The notes beneath the pieces were generated by a model. It saw only the letters and a list, made by a program, of their open reading frames with translations, was not told the DNA's origin and did not search any database. A stretch of 40,906 bases of DNA from RGIG1918 sp045536045 (GTDB lineage Bacteria > Cyanobacteriota > Vampirovibrionia > Gastranaerophilales > Gastranaerophilaceae): assembly GCA_045536045.1 (NCBI GenBank), contig JAZSMU010000070.1, forward strand, positions 1 to 40,906. The letters run 5' to 3'. Positions 8,341 through 16,909 of this stretch are shown piece after piece (position 1 is the stretch's first letter; the number at the start of each line of letters is the position of its first letter). A program made the position numbers and the translations under genes.

Positions 8341-9048
8341 CTATTTTTTGTCTAAAAATTCTACTTTTGGGGGCATTTTGCCACAACATTTGTCTTCATC
8401 ACAATATCCTAGTCTTTCGCATTTAGGAACAAGGTGTTCTTTAAGCCAAGGTTCAGCTTTAACTACTTCTTCGCACATTTTTTTAGCTAGCATTCTGATT
8501 TCATATTGTGCTCTTGTGCAAAGTCTTAAGTTAGCAAAATGAATTAATTCTCTTAAATTCATACTAACAACTAATGAAGTTGATGTTGCGTTTGGAAGAA
8601 TTGCCCTAGCATCTTCAGCTGGGATACCGTTAGCTGTAAATTCTTCGTATAATGAAGCTGTAGCTAACATAAATTCTTCAAATTTTGTTTTTAATTCTGG
8701 ATTATTTTCAATTTTTTTAGGGATGATGTAGTCAAATCCACCTTTTTCTTGGACATATCTTTGAGATTTTTGAGAAAAACTCATATGTCTATGGCGAACA
8801 AGTTGATGAGTTAGTGCTCTTGAAACATTTGAAATTGCAAAAGACAATTGAATATGTTCAATTGTAGAATAATGACCTGATGATACAACCTTTCTTATTA
8901 ATGAAAGTTTTTTCTCATCATCAGGCACACTATCAAAAATTTCTTTTGGAAATTTTGCACTATAACAGGTTTTGCAAGCAGTATAAATTACGTCTAGTAA
9001 ATTTATTGGTTTTTGGATTAAATCAACCTTTAATTCAACTGCTCCCAT
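8341..9048 (-). CDS. thyX: FAD-dependent thymidylate synthase
   Basis: 235 residues. ThyX converts dUMP to dTMP with methylene-tetrahydrofolate and FAD/NADPH, unrelated to ThyA. The signature RHR followed seven residues later by Ser (RHRHMSFSQKSQR) is intact. So is the segment EDARAILPNAT, and the late RLCTRAQYEIR carries the substrate-binding Arg residues. The C-terminus carries a Cys-rich stretch (CDEDKCCGK) seen in some ThyX branches. AGGGGG precedes the ATG. It follows rpmE by 38 bases and is probably co-transcribed. It fits with the thymidylate-kinase-like gene and RibF (FAD supply) elsewhere in the window. Confidence 0.97.
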   Translation of the reverse strand: MGAVELKVDLIQKPINLLDVIYTACKTCYSAKFPKEIFDSVPDDEKKLSLIRKVVSSGHYSTIEHIQLSFAISNVSRALTHQLVRHRHMSFSQKSQRYVQEKGGFDYIIPKKIENNPELKTKFEEFMLATASLYEEFTANGIPAEDARAILPNATSTSLVVSMNLRELIHFANLRLCTRAQYEIRMLAKKMCEEVVKAEPWLKEHLVPKCERLGYCDEDKCCGKMPPKVEFLDKK

Positions 9049-9086
9049 ACTTCAACCCCCTAATAATATAAATAGATAAAACTAGA

Positions 9087-9287
9087 CTACTTTTTTTCGT
9101 AGCGTTTTTTGAATCTTTCTACTCTACCTTCAGAGTCTAGGATTTTTTGGTTTCCAGTGTAGAATGGGTGGCAAGCGTTGCAAATTTCAACTACGATGCC
9201 TTCTTCAACGCTACCTGTTTCAATTTCATTACCACAAACACATTTGATTGTAGTTTTTTTGTAATCTGGGTGGATATCACTTTTCAT
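9087..9287 (-). CDS. rpmE: 50S ribosomal protein L31 (zinc-binding form)
   Basis: 66 residues, normal length. The zinc-binding cysteines C16-x-C18 and C36-x2-C39 are present, so this is the C+ form rather than the zinc-independent paralogue. MKSDIHPDY and the C-terminal GRVERFKKRY are typical. A ribosome site (AAGGA) lies 6 nt before the ATG, and a good promoter precedes the leader. It is the first gene of a short unit with thyX. Confidence 0.97.
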   Translation of the reverse strand: MKSDIHPDYKKTTIKCVCGNEIETGSVEEGIVVEICNACHPFYTGNQKILDSEGRVERFKKRYEKK

Positions 9288-9295
9288 AATTTTTC

Positions 9296-9318
9296 CTTAC
9301 CTTTAATCTTACCTTAAT
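9296..9318 (-). repeat. tandem repeat in the rpmE leader
   Basis: Two adjacent near-copies, CTTACCTTTAAT and CTTACCTTAAT on the plus strand, give two AAGG-type ribosome-like sites in the rpmE leader RNA. The unit lies between the promoter and the ATG. It could be chance or a regulatory duplication. Confidence 0.4.
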
Positions 9319-9322
9319 TTCC

Positions 9323-9350
9323 ATTATATTGTCTGAAAATAAAATTACAA
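9323..9350 (-). promoter_or_regulatory. sigma70-type promoter of rpmE
   Basis: On the minus strand TTGTAA and TATAAT are separated by 16 bp. The expected start of transcription is about 30 nt before the rpmE ATG. It lies just after the aspS stop. Confidence 0.65.
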
Positions 9351-9352
9351 GC

Positions 9353-11128
9353 TTATTTCAACATAGGGTTACGAAGCTTAATATGTAATTCTCTTAATTG
9401 TTCCTCAGAAACATTTGCTGGAGCATTTGTCATTAAGCATTTTGCTTGTGAGTTTTTAGGGAACGCAATCACGTCTCTAATTGAGTCAGAACGTGTTAGA
9501 AGTGCAACAAGTCTGTCTAAGCCAAGTGCAATACCACCGTGAGGAGGTGTTCCGTATCTGAATGCGTTAACCAAGAAATCAAATTTAACTTGAATATCTT
9601 CTTCTGTTAAGCCTAGTGCTTTGAAGATTTGAGTTTGAAGCTCAGATGAGTGGATTCTAATTGAACCACCACCTAATTCGTTTCCGTTATATACAATGTC
9701 GTATGCAATTGAACGAACTTCGCCTTTATTATTTTCAAGTTTGTCTAAATCTTCTGGATTTGGCATTGTAAATGGGTGGTGAACACTAACATATCTGTCT
9801 TCTTCTGCTGAGTATTCAAATAGTGGGAAATCAACTACCCATAGTAAATCGTGTTTAGATTTGTCAATTAAGCCTAATTTTTCGCCGAAGTGAAGTCTTA
9901 ATCTTCCTAAAACATCAAACACAACTTTCGGAGTGTCTGCAACAAAGAACACGATATCGCCCTTGTCTGCTTGTGCTCTGTTTTTAATTTCTGCAATTTG
10001 TTCTTCATTTAAGAATTTAAACACTGGAGATTTAACTTCGCCATCTTCCATATAAGTTACCCAAGCAAGACCTTTTGCGCCAAATGAAATTGCTAGGTTT
10101 CTAACATCATCCATATCTTTTCTTGAGTAGTTTGCAATTCCTGGAATTCTAATTGCACGAACTGTTCCACCAGCATTTATTACAGCTTTAAATGCTTCAA
10201 ATGTTGAAGCTTGCATAATATCTGAAACATCAAATAATTCTAAGCCAAAGCGTGTGTCTGGTTTGTCTGAACCATATTTGTCCATAGCTTCTTTCCAAGT
10301 TAATCTTCTAAATGGAGTTTCAACTTCAACACCAGCAGCTTTGAATGCAGATTTAATTAAACCTTCAGCCATATTGATAATGTCATCTTGTTTAACAAAG
10401 CTCATTTCAATATCAACTTGAGTAAATTCTGGTTGTCTGTCTGCTCTTAAGTCTTCATCTCTGAAACATCTTGCAATTTGATAATATTTTTCAACTCCAC
10501 CAACCATTAATAATTGTTTGAAAATTTGTGGTGATTGAGGTAGAGCAAAGAATTTGCCGTCGTGTAATCTTGATGGAACAAGGTAATCACGTGCGCCTTC
10601 TGGAGTTGTATTAATTAAAATTGGAGTTTCAACTTCAATAAAGTCTTCGCCATTTAAGTGGTTTCTAATAGCTGAGGTAATTTTATGTCTTAATTTTAAA
10701 TTATTCATAGTTTTTTCGTTTCTAATATCTAAGTAGCGATATTTTAAACGAATATCTTCAGAAACACTGTCGTCGCCAATAATAAATGGCAATGTATGTG
10801 CTGATGATAAAATTTCAATTTCATCAGGATACATTTCAACTGCTCCTGTAGCAAGTTTTGGGTTAACTGTGTCATCAGGTCTTTTTGTAACTTTACCTTT
10901 TGCACAAATAACAAATTCAGGTTTAAGTTTTCCAAAAGTTTCATAAACATTTGGATTAACTTTTGGGTCTGCAACTATTTGAAATACACCAGACCTATCT
11001 CTTACTTCAACAAAAATAATTCCACCGAGGTCTCTAATTGTTGCACACCAACCTGCGATTTCTGCTGTGTTTCCAACTTGTGCTTCAACAATTTCCCCAC
11101 AATTAACATTTTTGTAAGCTAAACTCAT
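9353..11128 (-). CDS. aspS: aspartyl-tRNA synthetase
   Basis: 591 residues, the bacterial length. Class II synthetase charging tRNA-Asp. The N-terminal OB anticodon domain (about 1-110) includes GWCATIRDLGGIIFVEVRD. Motif 2 reads RCFRDEDLRADRQPEFTQ, a GAD insertion follows (about 290-420), and motif 3 is GLDRLVALLT. The start at 11128 has GAGGG 5 nt upstream; the next upstream ATG at 11140 overlaps that site. A promoter precedes it, so it is probably transcribed alone or from read-through of the GGDEF gene. Whether it also charges tRNA-Asn cannot be told here. Confidence 0.98.
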   Translation of the reverse strand: MSLAYKNVNCGEIVEAQVGNTAEIAGWCATIRDLGGIIFVEVRDRSGVFQIVADPKVNPNVYETFGKLKPEFVICAKGKVTKRPDDTVNPKLATGAVEMYPDEIEILSSAHTLPFIIGDDSVSEDIRLKYRYLDIRNEKTMNNLKLRHKITSAIRNHLNGEDFIEVETPILINTTPEGARDYLVPSRLHDGKFFALPQSPQIFKQLLMVGGVEKYYQIARCFRDEDLRADRQPEFTQVDIEMSFVKQDDIINMAEGLIKSAFKAAGVEVETPFRRLTWKEAMDKYGSDKPDTRFGLELFDVSDIMQASTFEAFKAVINAGGTVRAIRIPGIANYSRKDMDDVRNLAISFGAKGLAWVTYMEDGEVKSPVFKFLNEEQIAEIKNRAQADKGDIVFFVADTPKVVFDVLGRLRLHFGEKLGLIDKSKHDLLWVVDFPLFEYSAEEDRYVSVHHPFTMPNPEDLDKLENNKGEVRSIAYDIVYNGNELGGGSIRIHSSELQTQIFKALGLTEEDIQVKFDFLVNAFRYGTPPHGGIALGLDRLVALLTRSDSIRDVIAFPKNSQAKCLMTNAPANVSEEQLRELHIKLRNPMLK

Positions 11129-11156
11129 AATTTCCCTCATATCTAATTTTGTTATA

Positions 11157-11185
11157 ATTTTACCCTAAAAATAATTTATATACAA
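11157..11185 (-). promoter_or_regulatory. candidate promoter of aspS
   Basis: On the minus strand TTGTAT and TAAAAT are separated by 17 bp, with the predicted start about 22 nt before the aspS ATG. The -35 match is only partial. Confidence 0.45.
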
Positions 11186-11216
11186 AATTATTATGAAAAA
11201 AATGCTTAAAAATTGT

Positions 11217-13052
11217 TTATAAATCCATTAATGATGGGGCAATTCTAATAAAATGACGAACAAGCTCTTTGTCCCATTGAATTCCAGCACCCAATTTCAA
11301 GATTTCACAAGCTTTTTCGCAGCTCATACCTTTTCTGTATGGTCTGTCGCTAATTAGGGCATGGTATGTGTCTGCAATTGCAACAATTCTTGCAGAAAGT
11401 GGGATATCTTCGCCTTTTAAGCCATATGGATAGCCAGAACCATCAATGTGTTCGTGGTGGAATTTAACCATAGGAATAAGGTCATGAAGTGATTCATTTG
11501 GCATTAAAACTTTTTCTGCACCAATTTCAGGGTGCTGTTTCATAATTTTCCACTCTTCATCATTCAACATAGTTGGTTTTCTTAAAACAGACTCTGGGAT
11601 ACCAATTTTGCCTATGTCATGAAGCATAGCACCAAGCTTAATTCTTTCAACTTCGTGTTGTGGAAGGTTAATTTCCTTAGCAAGTGCTTCGGCATATTTT
11701 GAAACGCAAGTTGAATGACCTTTTGTGTATGTATCTTTTGCATCAATTGTGCTAGCCAAGCTGGTAACAACTTCTAATAAGTGTTTGTTTGAAATAATTT
11801 CTTCGCTGTGGAATTTTTGAACAAGTTCATCTTCAAAATCTATGCCAATTTGTGCGTGGCGTCTTAATAAAATTTCGGCAAAAGACTTAAGCGCTTGGTC
11901 ATCCCAGAAATTATAATCGCCAACTGTAACAATTGAGCTTTGACCTGTTTCGCAAGTTTTGCTTTTAGAAAGACACATAGCTTGTTCAGCTAAAACTAAC
12001 AATTTTTCTTGGTCTTTTGTAGAATTTGGCCAATCTGCAACACCTGCACTAACTTTAATTGGTCCAATGTTGTCAAAATACACACAAGAAATTGAATATG
12101 TAATGAATTCTGCTAAATACTTAGCTTCGCTTAGGCTTGTAGATGGCATTATAATTGCAACTTCATCCCCACCATATCTTGCAGCAAAGTCAGTATTTCT
12201 CATACTTTCTTTAATTTTGCTTGAAATACTTTTGATGATTTCGTCACCAACTGCGTGCCCAAATTCTCTGTTGATTTGAGTGATATTTTCAACGTCAAAA
12301 ATACAAACAGAAATGCTATCTTTTGTGCTATCTGATTTTTCAATTAAATTATGTAATTCTTCTTGGAAGCTTTTGTGGTTTTTAAGCCCTGTTAATGGGT
12401 CAATATCTGCATTTTCAGCAATCATGCTACTTAGAGTAAGGCATTTGTTATGAAGACCAATATAGTTTGCCAATGATTGGTAAAGGTCTGTGTGCATACC
12501 AGGAGCATTATCTCCAACAATAAATACACCCATAATTTCTTGCCCAAATTCAACAGGAAGAATTGTAATTTGCGAATTTTCCAAATATGAAAGATTTAAA
12601 AATCTAGTATTTTCAACATATTGAACAGATTTTTCTTTAAAGCATTTAACAATAGGGTTAAAGCTATCGTTCATCATTATTTTTGCTGTATAAAATGAAT
12701 TTATTTTATCAACAAATTTGACATTAATATAGTCTTGTCTATTGCTAATAAAGCCAATGCCAAGAGAAACAGTTTGCAAACTGTTTGATAAAATCTTGCT
12801 AATACTTTTCCCTAAATTATCAAAATTATCAAAATTTCTAAATATTGTGTTTAAATTTTTCAAAATTTCTTGATAATTGAACACATTTTGACGCTGTTGG
12901 CTATTTTTTGTGTAGCCACTATAAAGCCTGTTTGCCGTGGTGCGTGTTCTTGTGGCACTCATTGGGTTTGTAGAGTAGCCATCGGGGACATTGTAGCTTA
13001 TTATATCAATACTTGAGGTATTTGATTTCGGAGATTTACTATTTGGATTCAC
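11217..13052 (-). CDS. GAF-GGDEF-HD-GYP cyclic-di-GMP protein
   Basis: 611 residues, no membrane segment. A Ser/Asn/Thr-rich start (1-58) is followed by a GAF-like sensor (about 62-205). Then come a GGDEF domain (about 215-378, signature GGDEV at 294-298) and an HD-GYP domain (about 430-600) with HD at 478-479 and HIDGSGYP at 535-542. GGDEF domains make c-di-GMP and HD-GYP domains break it down. An RNTD inhibition site lies 5 residues before the signature, as in feedback-controlled cyclases. Val in place of Phe in the signature may lower or keep activity. The start is GTG with AGGAAG 5 nt upstream. A promoter and a 25-bp palindrome lie upstream. In a flagellated cell it could set motility versus attachment. 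Confidence 0.93.
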   Translation of the reverse strand: MNPNSKSPKSNTSSIDIISYNVPDGYSTNPMSATRTRTTANRLYSGYTKNSQQRQNVFNYQEILKNLNTIFRNFDNFDNLGKSISKILSNSLQTVSLGIGFISNRQDYINVKFVDKINSFYTAKIMMNDSFNPIVKCFKEKSVQYVENTRFLNLSYLENSQITILPVEFGQEIMGVFIVGDNAPGMHTDLYQSLANYIGLHNKCLTLSSMIAENADIDPLTGLKNHKSFQEELHNLIEKSDSTKDSISVCIFDVENITQINREFGHAVGDEIIKSISSKIKESMRNTDFAARYGGDEVAIIMPSTSLSEAKYLAEFITYSISCVYFDNIGPIKVSAGVADWPNSTKDQEKLLVLAEQAMCLSKSKTCETGQSSIVTVGDYNFWDDQALKSFAEILLRRHAQIGIDFEDELVQKFHSEEIISNKHLLEVVTSLASTIDAKDTYTKGHSTCVSKYAEALAKEINLPQHEVERIKLGAMLHDIGKIGIPESVLRKPTMLNDEEWKIMKQHPEIGAEKVLMPNESLHDLIPMVKFHHEHIDGSGYPYGLKGEDIPLSARIVAIADTYHALISDRPYRKGMSCEKACEILKLGAGIQWDKELVRHFIRIAPSLMDL

Positions 13053-13070
13053 ACTACTTCCTGATAATTA

Positions 13071-13095
13071 TGTCTGTACAACAACTGTTCAGACA
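13071..13095. promoter_or_regulatory. 25-bp imperfect palindrome in the leader of the GGDEF-HD-GYP gene
   Basis: Arms TGTCTGTACA and TGTTCAGACA are inverted with a 5-bp spacer and a single mismatch. It lies between the predicted -10 box and the GTG start, 18 bases upstream of the start. It has the form of a dimeric regulator site; as RNA it would fold into a hairpin. Confidence 0.6.
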
Positions 13096-13118
13096 AAAAT
13101 TTGCCATCTGTTGCCCCA

Positions 13119-13127
13119 ATTATAACA
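13119..13127 (-). promoter_or_regulatory. extended -10 promoter of the GGDEF-HD-GYP gene
   Basis: The minus strand reads TGTTATAAT, a full extended -10 element, with a weak TTTAAT 17 bp upstream. Transcription would start near 13112, giving a leader of about 60 nt that carries the palindrome. Confidence 0.55.
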
Positions 13128-13157
13128 TATTCTTTACAAAAATTAAATCATGAGAAA

Positions 13158-13442
13158 TCATAATTTTATGAAAACACTCTTTATTGTTGATTTTTCGCCC
13201 TTTACAATCTTTATATTATTTTTTGGCAAATTTAAATTTGAAGATAAATACGAAACAATTTCTTTGTTTGCTTTGCCATCAACTGCAGGTTTTGAAATTC
13301 TTAGCTTTAATTTATATTCTTCAAGGTCAACAAATTCGTGAGAGTTATTTTTCGCATTTGCTGAAATTTTAACTTTGATTATGTATCCATCTTGATATTT
13401 GGTGGAATTTTTTATAATTTCATTTATCACTAGAAAAACCAT
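13158..13442 (-). CDS. YggU/DUF167 family protein
   Basis: 94 residues. The pattern KVKISANAK, LKLRISKPAVDGKANKEIVSYLS and the late IVKGEKSTIKSVFI matches the small DUF167/YggU fold, found across bacteria and archaea without a settled function. The ATG at 13442 has no clear ribosome site but lies about 12 nt after a predicted transcription start, so the leader would be very short. A GTG four codons later is an alternative. It is divergent from relA/spoT. Plus-strand open frames across this gene are shadows. Confidence 0.85.
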   Translation of the reverse strand: MVFLVINEIIKNSTKYQDGYIIKVKISANAKNNSHEFVDLEEYKLKLRISKPAVDGKANKEIVSYLSSNLNLPKNNIKIVKGEKSTIKSVFIKL

Positions 13443-13460
13443 GAAAAAAGTAGTAATATA

Positions 13461-13489
13461 ATTATAATCAGAGTATATTAGGTTGGCAA
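13461..13489 (-). promoter_or_regulatory. promoter of the YggU-type gene, overlapping the relA promoter
   Basis: On the minus strand TTGCCA and TATAAT are spaced by 17 bp (11 of 12 consensus bases). Its -35 lies directly before the relA start codon, so polymerase here would block relA initiation. Confidence 0.65.
13463..13468 (+). promoter_or_regulatory. candidate -10 box of relA/spoT
   Basis: A plus-strand TATAAT shares four bases with the -10 of the opposite promoter. No good -35 is present, so it may depend on an activator. It sits 22 nt before the TTG start. Confidence 0.4.
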
Positions 13490-13490
13490 A

Positions 13491-15713
13491 TTGATTGTCC
13501 TATATGAAGAGCTAAAAGATTTATTAATATCCCAAAAAAGGTCTCAAGCAACAATAGATGACATAGACAGAGCTTTTGAGTTTGCAGAAAGGTTACACTC
13601 AGGGCAATATCGTGTGTCTGAAGAGCCATACATTGTTCATCCTATTGAAGTTGCAAAAATCTTAGTTGAACTTAAAATGGACAAAGACACAATTATTGCA
13701 GCTTTTCTTCACGATATTTTAGAAGATACAGAAACAAAACCTGAAGAAATTGAAGAATTATTTGGAGCTGATGTTCTAAATCTTGTTCAAGGTGTTACAA
13801 AATTAGGAAAATTTCAATTTGATAGCACACAAGATAGACAAGCTGAAAACTTTAGAAAAATGCTTCTTGCAATGGCAAAAGATACAAGAATAATTTTTCT
13901 TAAATTAGCAGATAGACTTCATAATATGCGAACTTTAAGTTATATGGTGCCAAACAAGCAAAAAAGAATTGCTCAAGAAACACTAGATATTTTTGCACCA
14001 TTAGCAAATAGATTAGGTATTGGTAAAATTAAGGCAGAGCTTGAAGATTTGTCTTTGCGATACATCAATCCTGAAAAATATTATGAAATTGCAAAAGATG
14101 TTGCTCAAACAAAACAAGAAAGAGACAGAACAATAAACACTCTTGTTGATATTGTTAAAAAAGCACTAGACGAAGCAGGAATTGAAGGCAGTGTTAAAGG
14201 CAGAGCAAAACATTATTACAGTATTTATTCAAAATTAGAAAGACTAAAAGTTCCATTTGAGGAGCTATACGACATTTCGGCAGTTAGAGTTATAGTTGAT
14301 GATGTCAAAGATTGCTACAATGTTCTAGGTTTAATTCACTCCCGTTTTAAGCCAATTCCAGGTCGTTTTAAAGATTATATCGCCATGCCAAAAGGAAATG
14401 GCTACAGCTCTTTGCACACTTCTGTTATAGGTCCTAAAAGCAAACCTGTTGAAATTCAAATCAGAACAAAAGAAATGCACGAAGTTGCAGAATATGGTAT
14501 TGCAGCACATTGGAAGTATAAAGAGGCAGGCTCTGTTAAAACAACAAATCCAACAGATGTTCAATTTACTTGGATGAGAAAACTTATTGAAATGGACAAG
14601 GATTCTGCTTCTTCTAAAGAATTTTTGGAAAATGTTAAGATAGACCTATTTTCAGACCAAGTTTTTGCATTTACCCCAATGGGCGATGTTTTAGATATGC
14701 CAATAAATTCAACTCCTGTAGATTTTGCATACAGAATCCACTCAGAAGTTGGGCATAAAACAGTTGGTGCTTTGGTTAATGGTAGAATTGTTCCTTTAAA
14801 TACCAAACTAGAAAACGGAGATATTGTTGAAATTTTAACTTCAAAACAACAAGCACCGAAATTGGATTGGTTAAACTTTGTTGTTACTAAAACTGCAAAC
14901 TCAAGAATACGACAATGGTTTAAGAAAAATAAAAAAGAAGATAATATTGTTATTGGCAAAAACAATTTAGAGGCAACTTTAACAAAAGCCGTTTTTGATG
15001 AATATATTAAATCCGGCGAATTTGAACGTTGTGCACTTGAAATGAATTTCAAATGTGCTGAAGATATGTTTGCTTCAATTGGTTATGGCGAAACAACTTT
15101 GAATAAAGTTATAAACAAGCTCAAAAAGCCAGTTGAAGAAAAAGAGCTAACAAAAATTGACGAAAGAGACCATACAAAATATAAAAAAGGCTCTAAAAAA
15201 GACGATATTATTGGGCTTGAAGGAATGTTGTGGTCTTTAGCGAAGTGTTGCTCTCCTGTCCCTGGAGAACCTATTGCAGGTGTTATTACACGTTCTAAGG
15301 GTGTTAGTGTTCATAGACTAGATTGCAAATCTCTGTTTAATATTGAGCCAGAAAGAATTATGGATATTCGCTGGGCAGATTCTATTTCTTCAACAAATTA
15401 TCAAGCTCACTTAAGAGTTGAATCTCAAGATAGAATCGGTCTTTTGAAAGATATTATTTCAAAAGTTTCAGACACAGATACAAACATTTCATACGCAAAT
15501 TCTTATCTAAAAGCAGGCAAATTTGGAATTATTGATATCGGGCTAGAGCTTAATTCTATTGAAAAATTAAACAGAGTTATAATTAGTATTCAATCAATTC
15601 CAGAAGTTTATAGTGTTAAAAGACTTGAACAAAAACAAGATTTTCACACTAAAACTAATAAAAAGAAAAAAGTGCAACAAAAAGCTAAGAAGAAAAAGGT
15701 TGGGGACGAGTAA
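13491..15713 (+). CDS. relA: bifunctional (p)ppGpp synthetase/hydrolase (Rel/SpoT)
   Basis: 740 residues, soluble. The HD hydrolase domain (about 25-180) keeps His50 and HDILED at 74-79. The synthetase domain (about 235-350) has KHYYSIYSK, DISAVRVIV and the RFKD motif at 292-295, the RxKD form typical of bifunctional Rel rather than synthetase-only RelA. A TGS domain (about 387-446) with FTPMGDVLDMP and a C-terminal ACT domain (about 655-725) follow, plus a basic Lys-rich tail. All catalytic parts look intact. The start is TTG with AGG 8 nt upstream; no nearby ATG fits. ribF overlaps its stop (TAATG). It controls the stringent response and links to the purine-salvage genes apt and hpt seen elsewhere. 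Confidence 0.97.
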   Translation: MIVLYEELKDLLISQKRSQATIDDIDRAFEFAERLHSGQYRVSEEPYIVHPIEVAKILVELKMDKDTIIAAFLHDILEDTETKPEEIEELFGADVLNLVQGVTKLGKFQFDSTQDRQAENFRKMLLAMAKDTRIIFLKLADRLHNMRTLSYMVPNKQKRIAQETLDIFAPLANRLGIGKIKAELEDLSLRYINPEKYYEIAKDVAQTKQERDRTINTLVDIVKKALDEAGIEGSVKGRAKHYYSIYSKLERLKVPFEELYDISAVRVIVDDVKDCYNVLGLIHSRFKPIPGRFKDYIAMPKGNGYSSLHTSVIGPKSKPVEIQIRTKEMHEVAEYGIAAHWKYKEAGSVKTTNPTDVQFTWMRKLIEMDKDSASSKEFLENVKIDLFSDQVFAFTPMGDVLDMPINSTPVDFAYRIHSEVGHKTVGALVNGRIVPLNTKLENGDIVEILTSKQQAPKLDWLNFVVTKTANSRIRQWFKKNKKEDNIVIGKNNLEATLTKAVFDEYIKSGEFERCALEMNFKCAEDMFASIGYGETTLNKVINKLKKPVEEKELTKIDERDHTKYKKGSKKDDIIGLEGMLWSLAKCCSPVPGEPIAGVITRSKGVSVHRLDCKSLFNIEPERIMDIRWADSISSTNYQAHLRVESQDRIGLLKDIISKVSDTDTNISYANSYLKAGKFGIIDIGLELNSIEKLNRVIISIQSIPEVYSVKRLEQKQDFHTKTNKKKKVQQKAKKKKVGDE

Positions 15714-16600
15714 TGCAAATTTTTGAAGATTTTACTGAATTAAAAGATTTATGTTTAGGGTTGGGTTTTTTTGATGGTGTTCATAAGGCACACCAAACAA
15801 TTATCAACACAGTTGTTAAAAAAGCACGAGAAAATGGGCTAAAATCTGCAATAATAACCTTTCAAAGAGCTCCTTTAAGCTATCTAAATAAAAATATTAA
15901 GTGCAAATATTTAGAAAATAACTTTAAAAAAGCGAGGGAAATTGAAGAATTAGGTATTGATTATCTTTTCATTTTAGATTTTGAAAAAATCAAAAACCTA
16001 ACTGCAATGGAATATCTAGTGCTTTTAAATAAATATTTTTCTCCAAAATATATCGTAACAGGTTTTAATAATGATTTTGGCGTTGAAGCTAAGGGAAATC
16101 CTGCATTTCTAAAAGAAAATGAAGAAGAATTTGGTTATAAATATATTGAAATTGCTCCACAAATGTTTGATTCTCATTTAATTTCTTCTTCAGAAATTAG
16201 AAATTTCATTAAAGTTGGCGAAATTGAAATGGCGAATAAATACTTAGGAAGAAGTTTTACAATTTTTGGCACTGTTCAAGTTGGCGAGATGGTTGGAAGA
16301 ACAATTAATTTTCCAACAATAAATGTTCCTTGGGAAAAAGATATTGTTAAATTGGCAGCCGGCGTTTACAAAGGCTTTGTTCGCTTTGATGGTATTCAAA
16401 AAGATGTCATATTGAATTGGGGAAGTCGCCCAACGATTGATGACAATAAAAAAATTATAGAAGCTTTTATTTTTGATTTTGAAGGCGATTTGTATGGCAA
16501 GGAAGTTGAAATTGGCTTTACTAAATTCATTAGAAAACAAATGAAATTTTCATCTATCCAAGAATTAAAAGAACAAATTGAAAAAGATATTCTACATTAA
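15713..16600 (+). CDS. ribF: bifunctional riboflavin kinase / FMN adenylyltransferase
   Basis: 295 residues, close to the usual 300-310. The N-terminal nucleotidyltransferase half has GFFDGVHKAH at 18-27; the family usually has HxGH and here the Gly is Ala. SSSEIRNFIKVGE and YLGRSF follow. The C-terminal riboflavin kinase half has GRTINFPTINV, GVYKGFV and NWGSRPTI. It makes FMN and FAD, needed by ThyX in this window. Its ATG overlaps the relA stop by one base, so translation is coupled. The end overlaps the convergent unknown gene by 9 bases. Confidence 0.95.
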   Translation: MQIFEDFTELKDLCLGLGFFDGVHKAHQTIINTVVKKARENGLKSAIITFQRAPLSYLNKNIKCKYLENNFKKAREIEELGIDYLFILDFEKIKNLTAMEYLVLLNKYFSPKYIVTGFNNDFGVEAKGNPAFLKENEEEFGYKYIEIAPQMFDSHLISSSEIRNFIKVGEIEMANKYLGRSFTIFGTVQVGEMVGRTINFPTINVPWEKDIVKLAAGVYKGFVRFDGIQKDVILNWGSRPTIDDNKKIIEAFIFDFEGDLYGKEVEIGFTKFIRKQMKFSSIQELKEQIEKDILH

Positions 16601-16900
16601 ATAACAACATTCAAGATAAGTTGTTTTTTGAACTCTTAATTCATACAAATAGCGAACAAAATTTAAAAAACTCATTTCTTTGCTAGATAATGTAATATTT
16701 ATTTCAAAGCCTTCTGCACAAAATGGCTCATAATCGTAGGCAACATAGCTATTATATTTGCTTCGCCACTCTTTTTTTTCAATGCGACACTTATTTTCAG
16801 TGGCAATACCCTCAAGCCAATTTATAAGGTTTTTTGGCACATTCTTAAACTCCATATATGAATAATTTATGCCCTCTTTATTAAATTTTTGAATAAGCAT
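16592..16900 (-). CDS. small unknown protein under a palindromic promoter
   Basis: 102 residues from the ATG at 16900, which has AAGGAG 6 nt upstream; a longer frame to 16930 would run through a palindrome and is unlikely. The sequence is rich in Tyr, Glu, Lys and Asn. It has a Cys at CRIEKKEW, a YDYEPFCAEGFEINITLSSKEM stretch and CC near the end. No membrane segment or known motif. It looks like a compact alpha/beta protein. It follows the thymidylate-kinase-like gene but has its own -10 box and a perfect 22-bp palindrome at the predicted start of transcription. This suggests separate, repressor-type control. Function unknown. Confidence 0.65.
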   Translation of the reverse strand: MLIQKFNKEGINYSYMEFKNVPKNLINWLEGIATENKCRIEKKEWRSKYNSYVAYDYEPFCAEGFEINITLSSKEMSFLNFVRYLYELRVQKTTYLECCYLM

Positions 16901-16909
16901 AGTTTTCTC

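Noticed and set aside
8321..8345. Possible terminator after rpmE-thyX or before rpmF (ACACA/TGTGT)
   Set aside because: Only 5 paired bases with a long loop and no clear T-run at the right place.
13150..13372. Two plus-strand open frames over the YggU-type gene
   Set aside because: The minus-strand product has a clear family pattern, so these are shadows.
14331..15052. Minus-strand open frames within relA/spoT
   Set aside because: They lie wholly inside an intact conserved gene on the other strand and show no motif or ribosome site.
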